From: Telluribacter roseus
GTDB taxonomy: Bacteria; Bacteroidota; Bacteroidia; Cytophagales; Spirosomataceae
NCBI RefSeq assembly: GCF_017355915.2
Contig: NZ_JAFEUV020000006.1
Span: 248,001-312,000 of the forward strand
DNA length: 64,000 bases
Direction of reading: 5' to 3'
Every line of letters begins with the position of its first letter. Positions within the stretch are counted from its first letter, which is position 1. The translations under genes were made by a program, and so were the position numbers. Under the pieces are notes generated by a model that searched no databases, had not been told where the DNA came from, and saw nothing but the letters and a program-made list of their open reading frames with translations. This document shows, one piece after another, positions 58,720 through 64,000 of this stretch.

Positions 58720-60042
58720 ATGAAAAATATACTACTCCTGGCGCTACTGCTGTTCTGTTCAGGCTGGGTGGCCAGCGCTCAGACAACCACCTACCGGTTT
58801 GACTTTGGCTCAGGAAAAGTCGGGAAGGATTACCTGGCCGTAGGCGCTGCCACCCTTTATACGGCTGAAAGAGGTTATGGCATTACTCCCGCCGGTACCC
58901 GGCTGGTCAGCGGTACCTCCACTGCCAGAGGAGCCCTTAAGAGCGACTTTGTTACATCTGGTGGTCCTTTTTTCTTCACCGTAGACTTGCCGGAAGGTAA
59001 CTACGATGTAAAGCTGCTGTTGGGAGGAGGAAAGGAAGGCTCAGAGACTACCGTAAAGGTAGAAAACCGCCGCCTGATGCTGGAGAAAGTAGTTACCCAA
59101 CCGGGTCAGGTCGTTGAGCAGACGTTTACCGTCAACGTACGTACGCCGCAGATCAACGCCACAGAGCGGGTGAGCCTAAAGCCACGTGAGCAGGCCTACC
59201 TGCACTGGGACCGGCAGCTTACCTTTGAGTTCAACGGCAGCCAACCTACTATTTGTGCGCTGGAAATTACACCCAATACCGGGGCTGCTATGGTATTCTT
59301 GGCGGGCAACTCTACGGTGGTGGATCAGGCGGAGGAGCCCTGGGCGGCCTGGGGTCAGATGCTGCCTCGCTTCTTTAAGCCCGGCGAAGTAGCCATTGCC
59401 AACCACGCCGAGTCAGGCGAATCGCTGCGCAGCTTTCTGGCGGCAAAGCGCCTGGATAAGATCATGAGCCAGATGCGGCCCGGCGATTACCTGTTCATCG
59501 AGTTTGCGCATAATGACCAGAAGCAAAAAGACCTCGAGCCATTCGTGGGGTACAAGGATCTGCTCCGGAATTTCATCACGGCCACCCGCGAAAAAGGAGG
59601 TATACCCGTTCTCGTTACCTCCATGCACCGGCGTAATTTTAGTTCTACGGGTCATATCAACAATACCCTGGGCGACTTCCCCGAAGCAGTCCGGCAGACG
59701 GCCCGGGAAGAAAACGTAACCCTGATCGACCTCAATGCCATGAGCAAAACCTTGTGGGAAGCACTGGGCGTAGAAGGTTCCAAGAAAGCTTTTGTGCATT
59801 TTCCGGCGGGTACCTATCCCAATCAGAATAAAGCCCTGGAAGATAACACGCACTTTACCAACTACGGCGCCTATCAGCTGGCCCGCTGTGTAGTGGAAGG
59901 GATCAAACAATCGGGCATAGAGCTATCGAAGCACCTGCTGCCGGGTATACCTGCCTACGATCCCGCTCAACCCGTACCGTTTGACCAGTTTCAGCTGTCG
60001 GCCAGTCCGCTGGTGCAGGTTGTAAAGCCGGATGGTAACTAA
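58720..60042 (+). CDS. secreted CE12-type rhamnogalacturonan acetylesterase (SGNH hydrolase)
   Basis: About 440 residues from the ATG at 58720 (MKNILLLALLLFCSGWVASA signal peptide, ending Q); the in-frame extension to 58672 is not signal-like. Residues 24-185 form a beta-sandwich carbohydrate-binding module (YRFDFGSGKVGKDYLAVGAA). The SGNH domain has the nucleophile VFLAGNSTVVDQ (Ser198), NHAESGESLRSF, FAHNDQKQKDLEPFVGYKDL (Asn265) and the Asp375/His378 pair in EDNTHFTNYGAYQLARC. It removes acetyl groups from pectin-type or related sugars. The domain layout matches family CE12 enzymes of Bacteroidota. Confidence 0.92.
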   Translation: MKNILLLALLLFCSGWVASAQTTTYRFDFGSGKVGKDYLAVGAATLYTAERGYGITPAGTRLVSGTSTARGALKSDFVTSGGPFFFTVDLPEGNYDVKLLLGGGKEGSETTVKVENRRLMLEKVVTQPGQVVEQTFTVNVRTPQINATERVSLKPREQAYLHWDRQLTFEFNGSQPTICALEITPNTGAAMVFLAGNSTVVDQAEEPWAAWGQMLPRFFKPGEVAIANHAESGESLRSFLAAKRLDKIMSQMRPGDYLFIEFAHNDQKQKDLEPFVGYKDLLRNFITATREKGGIPVLVTSMHRRNFSSTGHINNTLGDFPEAVRQTAREENVTLIDLNAMSKTLWEALGVEGSKKAFVHFPAGTYPNQNKALEDNTHFTNYGAYQLARCVVEGIKQSGIELSKHLLPGIPAYDPAQPVPFDQFQLSASPLVQVVKPDGN

Positions 60043-60060
60043 GTAGGAAGTAATAGAGTA

Positions 60061-60078
60061 GTGGCACCCTGGTGCCAC
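60061..60078. other. short 8-bp hairpin
   Basis: GTGGCACC-CT-GGTGCCAC, in the 3' region after the CE12 gene; function unclear, lacks a T-tract. Confidence 0.4.
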
Positions 60079-60096
60079 CGCTAAAAGGCAAAAAAG

Positions 60097-60133
60097 CAGG
60101 AAGAGCCAGACTGCGATAGTCTGGCTCTTCCTG
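60097..60133. terminator. bidirectional rho-independent terminator
   Basis: CAGGAAGAGCCAGACT (60097-60112) pairs perfectly with 60118-60133, loop GCGAT; serves the CE12 gene (+) and the ferritin gene (-). Confidence 0.92.
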
Positions 60134-60152
60134 TTATACTTTATGAGAGTGA

Positions 60153-60689
60153 TTAGGCTTCTTCTCCGCCACCTTCACCCAGTTTCTTGATCGCTTTGTC
60201 GATGAAGTAGCGGCCGGTGCCTTCTTCACCAATTACGTCGAAGAGTTCGAGGGCACGACGGGCGTTGTCCTCTTCTTCTACCTGCTCATTCACAAACCAC
60301 TGCATAAATGCCTCCGTTGCGTAGTCTTCTACGTTGCGGCTGGCCGTTACGATACGGTTGATGGATTGTGTTACAGCGATTTCGCTCTGAAGAGCTGCTT
60401 CGAATATGGAGCGGAAAGTAGGGTAGTCCTGCTTGATACCACCTACTTCGGGCGATACCGCCGTACCACCTACAGTCATGATGTAGTTGAATATTTTCAT
60501 CATGTGCTCACGCTCTTCATCTGACTGACGCAGGAAGTAAGCCGCGCTGTTCTTGAATCCATTGCGGTCACACCATGAGGCCATCGCCAGGTACTTAGCC
60601 GAAGCTTCGGCTTCCATTTTAACCTGGTTATTGAGCAGAATTTCGATTTCTTCTTTCAGAGAAGTATGTTGTCTTAACAGATCTTTCAT
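60153..60689 (-). CDS. ftnA: ferritin
   Basis: 178 residues. Ferroxidase-centre pattern: MEAEASAKYLAMASWCDRNG, SDEEREHMMKIFNYIMTVGG and FVNEQVEEEDNARRALELFD supply the Glu/His ligands. It stores iron as a cytoplasmic 24-mer. A TAnnTTTG box (TAGATTTG, 60723-60716 on the - strand) lies 27 bases upstream of the ATG. It is followed upstream by an unrecognised gene on the same strand (60803-61225). Confidence 0.95.
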   Translation of the reverse strand: MKDLLRQHTSLKEEIEILLNNQVKMEAEASAKYLAMASWCDRNGFKNSAAYFLRQSDEEREHMMKIFNYIMTVGGTAVSPEVGGIKQDYPTFRSIFEAALQSEIAVTQSINRIVTASRNVEDYATEAFMQWFVNEQVEEEDNARRALELFDVIGEEGTGRYFIDKAIKKLGEGGGEEA

Positions 60690-60802
60690 AACTAAACTAC
60701 GTTTTTAATTCGATACAAATCTAAACCTAAAATAACTCAATTGGTTCAGGAAACCAATGAATTACCAAAATTTAGAATTGGTCTAATAATGAAAGATAGA
60801 GG

Positions 60803-61225
60803 CTAGTTTACGCTAAATTCGGCGCTAAATACTTCGTGCAAAAGGGAGTTAAGCTCGAGGGCGAAGTGGGTACCATTGACCAATTCGCGGAGCTGAATGA
60901 CCTCGCAAAGCGTGAGCTTATGAGATATATTCTGCTGAGCGGCTTCGATTAGTTCGTAGTCACACTCATCCGACAGATCAAATAGTTTGCTGTGGATATC
61001 GATGCTGTTGACGTGGCGACGGAAGTTCAGAAACTCATTGATCCGGAAGGCGGCTACCAGATCACCGAATTCAAGTATGATCCGGGAGCTACGGTCGCAC
61101 TGATAGCTGGCACCCTTAACGGTGCGGAACAATTCCTGAGCTGACTTTAATGATAGATGGGTTTGCACTTCTGGAACGGATATCTTTATTCGGTAACGCA
61201 AAAATACAATCCGACGTTCTTCCAT
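60803..61225 (-). CDS. conserved-looking protein of unknown function, upstream of ferritin
   Basis: 140 residues. No signal peptide or membrane helix. Notable segments: SLKSAQELFRTVKGASYQCD, RSSRIILEFGDLVAAFRINE, FLNFRRHVNSIDIH and LCEVIQLRELVNGTHFALEL. An alternation of strands and helices and one central Cys. I do not recognise the family. It lies 114 bp upstream of ferritin on the same strand; a separate promoter for ferritin is present between them. Confidence 0.65.
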   Translation of the reverse strand: MEERRIVFLRYRIKISVPEVQTHLSLKSAQELFRTVKGASYQCDRSSRIILEFGDLVAAFRINEFLNFRRHVNSIDIHSKLFDLSDECDYELIEAAQQNISHKLTLCEVIQLRELVNGTHFALELNSLLHEVFSAEFSVN

Positions 61226-61259
61226 GCAAGAGTTATTTTTAATGAATCTAAATAAATTT

Positions 61260-62357
61260 TCATCTGACTAGTTTCCGGGTAATGGTATCCTGCTTACCAT
61301 TTACCCTGATCAGGTAGCTTCCCTTCGAAAGTAGCCCCACCTGAAACCGGTGCTCACGCCGCAGAGCCGTCTCCTGAAAGTCCACTTCCTGCAGGATACG
61401 CCCCTGAAGGTCGAGGAGCTGGATCAGTACGGGAGAAGGCTGAGCGCTCCGTACTTCCACGGTCACCCAATCCTGGCTGGGCACCGGATATACATTTACG
61501 GATAGCGTTTTAGGGAGAAATTCCTGCGCAGGCAAGGCGGTAATGACATCTCCGAATTCAACGGCCTGATAGGGCGGAATGGTCACGGGAGTGCCTGCCT
61601 TGTCCACTACAAATACTGAATGCTCATGGAGCGACTCCGCTATTTTTGTGTCATTGCGCCATTCTTCCACCACAAAGGTATATATATAGGTACCTAGCTG
61701 CGTAGGAGCGTTCCAGCTGAGTACCTGCTCCTGGAGGATGAATGTTCCCCGGCGTGCAACTTCATTCGGAAACAGGTAGTTGGCCACTGCCGAGGGCTCG
61801 CTGCACTGACCGCTGGAAGGTACCTGAGCCCTGACGAGCCTATAAACCAGCCTGTCACCGTCTGGATCAGTGGCTCTAAGGTTATTGGAGTACAACTGAC
61901 TAACTCCTGCCTCGAAGGTAGGGGCGGGCAATTCGGGAGATGTATTGGGGAAGCTGGTATTGATTCGGGTGTATAGGTAGGCCGCTACATCCTGACCATT
62001 CCGGATATTTAGTGCATTGCTACGGTTGTTCAGGGCTACTGCCAGTGTATACAAGCCGGTGGTAGAGTAGGTATAGGTCCCGGTGTAGACCCCTTTGGCT
62101 ACCCGCTCCGATACGGCTACTGACGCGGCCCCATTTCTTGGCAGGGCCATTTTCTTTCCGTCGCCCATACATAGTTCTACTTCAACTTGCGCGTCGGCGG
62201 CTGGTGCGCCATTGATTCTGTCAAAGTACAAAAGTACTTTGACCTCATACGTAAGGCCGGATACGTGGCGGGTCTGGATGGTACCGCCCAGAAAGTGCGT
62301 AGCGTGAGCCGTGGTGGCCAGGCATAGGAGCAGGGCAAGCGGGAGGAGCTTTTTCAT
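61260..62357 (-). CDS. secreted protein with type IX secretion C-terminal sorting domain
   Basis: 365 residues. Signal peptide (KKLLPLALLLCLATTAHA), then ATHFLGGTIQTRHVSGLTYE at the start of the mature part and Ig/cadherin-like beta domains (LYSNNLRATDPDGDRLVYRL, QVLSWNAPTQLGTYIYTFVV). The C-terminal 85 residues (about 281-365, SVNVYPVPSQDWVTVEVRSA, LLDLQGRILQEVDF, LSKGSYLIRVNGKQDTITRK, LVR) are a typical Por/T9SS type A sorting domain. The protein should be exported and anchored on the cell surface. Confidence 0.9.
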   Translation of the reverse strand: MKKLLPLALLLCLATTAHATHFLGGTIQTRHVSGLTYEVKVLLYFDRINGAPAADAQVEVELCMGDGKKMALPRNGAASVAVSERVAKGVYTGTYTYSTTGLYTLAVALNNRSNALNIRNGQDVAAYLYTRINTSFPNTSPELPAPTFEAGVSQLYSNNLRATDPDGDRLVYRLVRAQVPSSGQCSEPSAVANYLFPNEVARRGTFILQEQVLSWNAPTQLGTYIYTFVVEEWRNDTKIAESLHEHSVFVVDKAGTPVTIPPYQAVEFGDVITALPAQEFLPKTLSVNVYPVPSQDWVTVEVRSAQPSPVLIQLLDLQGRILQEVDFQETALRREHRFQVGLLSKGSYLIRVNGKQDTITRKLVR

Positions 62358-62537
62358 GTGTGTACAGGCTAAGGGTGTGAGAGTGAGTGCAGTGGATTAC
62401 TCTGACAACGGTGGCCCGTAAAAAGTTATTTTATAGTATGGGCATTAAAAACGGGGAGGAGGAAGGGAGAAAAGGATGAAAGGTACGAGAGGAGAAGGTG
62501 TGGAAGAAACAGGAAGTATGAGGAATAGATCAAAATG

Positions 62538-62573
62538 CAAAGTGGCTTCGGGATATTTCCCGAAGCCACTTTG
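62538..62573 (-). terminator. rho-independent terminator-like hairpin after glnS
   Basis: CAAAGTGGCTTCGGGA (62538-62553) pairs perfectly with 62558-62573, loop TATT. Lies downstream of glnS (stop at 62665), directly beside a REP-like element. Confidence 0.75.
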
Positions 62574-62576
62574 CCA

Positions 62577-62612
62577 GGTGTCGCCCCGCGCGGCGACGGC
62601 CTACGGGGCTGG
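62577..62612. repeat. REP-like palindromic element (second copy)
   Basis: GGTGTCGCCCCGCGCGGCGA followed by CGGCCTACGGGGCTGG: shares GGTGTCGCCCCGC and CCTACGGGGCTG with the cluster at 36131-36246. The first part folds as GTCGCC-CCGCGC-GGCGAC. Confidence 0.7.
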
Positions 62613-62664
62613 TAACTAGTTTCCACGAACACTTTCCTCCTTTCCTGCTATTCTCCCTTCCTCC

Positions 62665-64000
62665 TTACTTCCCCGCTTCCTTTGCCCAGTTGTCGCGCAG
62701 GGTGGCGGTGCGGTTAAAGATCAGTCGATCAGGGGTGCTGTCCAGGTCGGCGCAGAAGTAGCCTTTGCGAAGGAACTGGAACCGGTCACTGGCTTGGGCT
62801 TCGCGCAGAGCGGGCTCGGCGTAGCCGGTGATTACTTTCAGCGAGTCGGGGTTGATGTACTCCTTGAAGTCACCCTCTTCGGACGACGGGTCCTCTACGC
62901 GGAACAGACGGTCGTACAGACGGATTTCTACGGGCAGGGCATTGGTAGCCGGTGCCCAGTGCAGGGTACCTTTCACGTTGATGCCCGAGGTGTCATTGCC
63001 GCTCTTGCTGTTTTCCAGGTAGGTACAGTGTACTTCGGTCACTTCGTCGTTTTCGTCCTTGATGACGTCATCACAGCGTACAATGAAGGCTCCTTTCAGG
63101 CGCACCATCTGACCGGGAGCCAGGCGGAAGTACTTCTTAGGTGGATTCTCCATGAAGTCCTCACGCTCGATAAATACCTCCCTTGTGAAAGGTACTTCAC
63201 GAGTACCGGCATCCAGATCCTCCGGATTGTTCTCGATGTGGCAGATCTCGGTAGCTCCCTCCGGGAAGTTGGTAATAACTACCTTCAGCGGGTCCAGTAC
63301 CACCATGCGGCGCAGGGCGGTCTTGTTCAGGTCTTCACGGATACAGAACTCCAGCAGTCCTACGTCAATCAGATTTTCGCGCTTGGCTACCCCGATGCGA
63401 TCACAGAAATCGCGGATGGCCGCCGGAGTATACCCACGACGACGCAGTCCCGAAATCGTAGGCATGCGCGGATCGTCCCAGCCGTTGACGTGCTTCTCGT
63501 TGACGAGCTGCAGCAGCTTGCGCTTGCTCATGACGGTATACGTCATGTTGAGGCGGGCAAACTCGTACTGACGCGACGGGAATATTTCTAGTTTATCAAT
63601 GAACCACTCGTACAGGGCGCGGTGAGGGATAAACTCCAGCGTACAGATGGAGTGTGTAATACCCTCGATGGAGTCAGACTGCCCGTGCGCAAAGTCGTAC
63701 ATCGGATAGATCTTCCACTTGTCGCCGGTGCGGTGGTGGTGGGCAAACTTGATCCGGTACATCAGCGGGTCGCGCAGGTGCATATTAGGCGCAGCCATAT
63801 CTACCTTGGCGCGAAGTACCCGGCTGCCTTCGGCAAACTCACCCTGGCGCATCCGCTCAAACAAGTCCAGGTTTTCTTCTACGCTACGGTTGCGGTAGGG
63901 GCTCTCGGTACCGGGCTCGGTAGGAGTACCCTTCATGGCAGCGATTTCTTCGGCCGACGAGTCATCTACATACGCCAGGCCCTTCCTGATCAGCTGGGTA
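62665..64000 (-). CDS. glnS: glutaminyl-tRNA synthetase (5' end cut by window edge)
   Basis: About 445 residues visible, the C-terminal three quarters of GlnS, which charges tRNA-Gln with glutamine. Recognisable are [16 protein letters not shown] [20 protein letters not shown], the ATP-site [20 protein letters not shown], the [19 protein letters not shown] region, the KMSKR-type loop [20 protein letters not shown], and the anticodon-binding beta-barrels ([40 protein letters not shown]). The N-terminal HIGH region is outside the window. Presence of GlnS argues against indirect Gln-tRNA formation in this lineage. Confidence 0.96.
   Translation of the reverse strand, partial: TQLIRKGLAYVDDSSAEEIAAMKGTPTEPGTESPYRNRSVEENLDLFERMRQGEFAEGSRVLRAKVDMAAPNMHLRDPLMYRIKFAHHHRTGDKWKIYPMYDFAHGQSDSIEGITHSICTLEFIPHRALYEWFIDKLEIFPSRQYEFARLNMTYTVMSKRKLLQLVNEKHVNGWDDPRMPTISGLRRRGYTPAAIRDFCDRIGVAKRENLIDVGLLEFCIREDLNKTALRRMVVLDPLKVVITNFPEGATEICHIENNPEDLDAGTREVPFTREVFIEREDFMENPPKKYFRLAPGQMVRLKGAFIVRCDDVIKDENDEVTEVHCTYLENSKSGNDTSGINVKGTLHWAPATNALPVEIRLYDRLFRVEDPSSEEGDFKEYINPDSLKVITGYAEPALREAQASDRFQFLRKGYFCADLDSTPDRLIFNRTATLRDNWAKEAGK

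Larger units (their letters stand above)
62358..62664. other. intergenic region between the T9SS protein and glnS
   Basis: 307 bp. Holds the glnS terminator (62538-62573) and a REP-like element (62577-62612); the first 170 bp are purine-rich (GGAGGAAGG) without coding content. Confidence 0.55.

Overview
The window is chromosomal DNA of a Bacteroidota bacterium, most likely order Cytophagales. Supporting evidence is TonB-dependent receptors with an N-terminal carboxypeptidase-like domain, a TonB receptor/DUF4249 lipoprotein pair, a type IX secretion C-terminal sorting domain, DUF4105, 2TM, DUF4112 and DUF4468 proteins, an M43 cytophagalysin-type protease, and promoters of the Bacteroidota form TTG-N19/21-TAnnTTTGC upstream of tRNA-Ser and purL. 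GC content is roughly 50-54% outside a few AT-rich patches. GTAC is unusually frequent throughout. There is no prophage, insertion sequence, CRISPR array or rRNA operon.

Layout. 0-2.6 kb: inositol monophosphatase (cut by the left edge), a DUF4105 lipoprotein N-acyltransferase-like protein, rsmI and DUF4112. 2.6-4.8 kb: a scarred locus with an AraC regulator that has lost its N-terminal half and a GH3 glycosidase in two fragments around an AT-rich DUF4468 gene. 4.9-8.7 kb: polysaccharide lyase family 8, pterin dehydratase and a BNR sialidase-like protein. 8.7-25 kb: mostly housekeeping and small conserved genes (NYN-LOTUS, OsmC, thyA, two 2TM proteins, acylphosphatase, TPR lipoprotein, SIR2-like protein, GNAT, TRIC channel, Mn catalase, alpha/beta hydrolase, cold-shock protein, purL, tRNA-Ser).

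25.2-31.7 kb is the most unusual part. Four stand-alone receiver-domain proteins surround three paralogous proteins of about 75 residues, followed by a five-PAS membrane protein that has a histidine-kinase-like H-box but no ATPase domain. Three of the receivers have a TAACTTTG promoter box. This is the best candidate here for an undescribed signalling system. 31.8-39.5 kb: CsbD, a DUF5009 acyltransferase, a TonB receptor, and a three-gene two-component cluster (LytTR regulator, PAS kinase, soluble LytS-type kinase). 39.7-46.4 kb: a 16-residue-repeat surface protein, S41 protease, small beta-barrel protein, AGE epimerase, Gfo/Idh/MocA oxidoreductase and DUF2062.

46.6-64 kb: PolX with a degenerate polymerase site, a secreted M43 protease, the TonB receptor/DUF4249 pair ending in a 27-bp perfect hairpin shared with a convergent sterol desaturase, an ABC ATPase and membrane partner, cytochrome c, SDR, a CE12-type esterase, ferritin with an unrecognised neighbour, a T9SS-sorted protein and glnS (cut by the right edge). 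Polysaccharide lyase, sialidase-like, GH3 remnant, AGE epimerase, CE12 esterase and TonB receptors together suggest a glycan-degrading lifestyle, although they do not form one canonical polysaccharide utilisation locus. All family names are from reading the proteins by eye; no database search was run.
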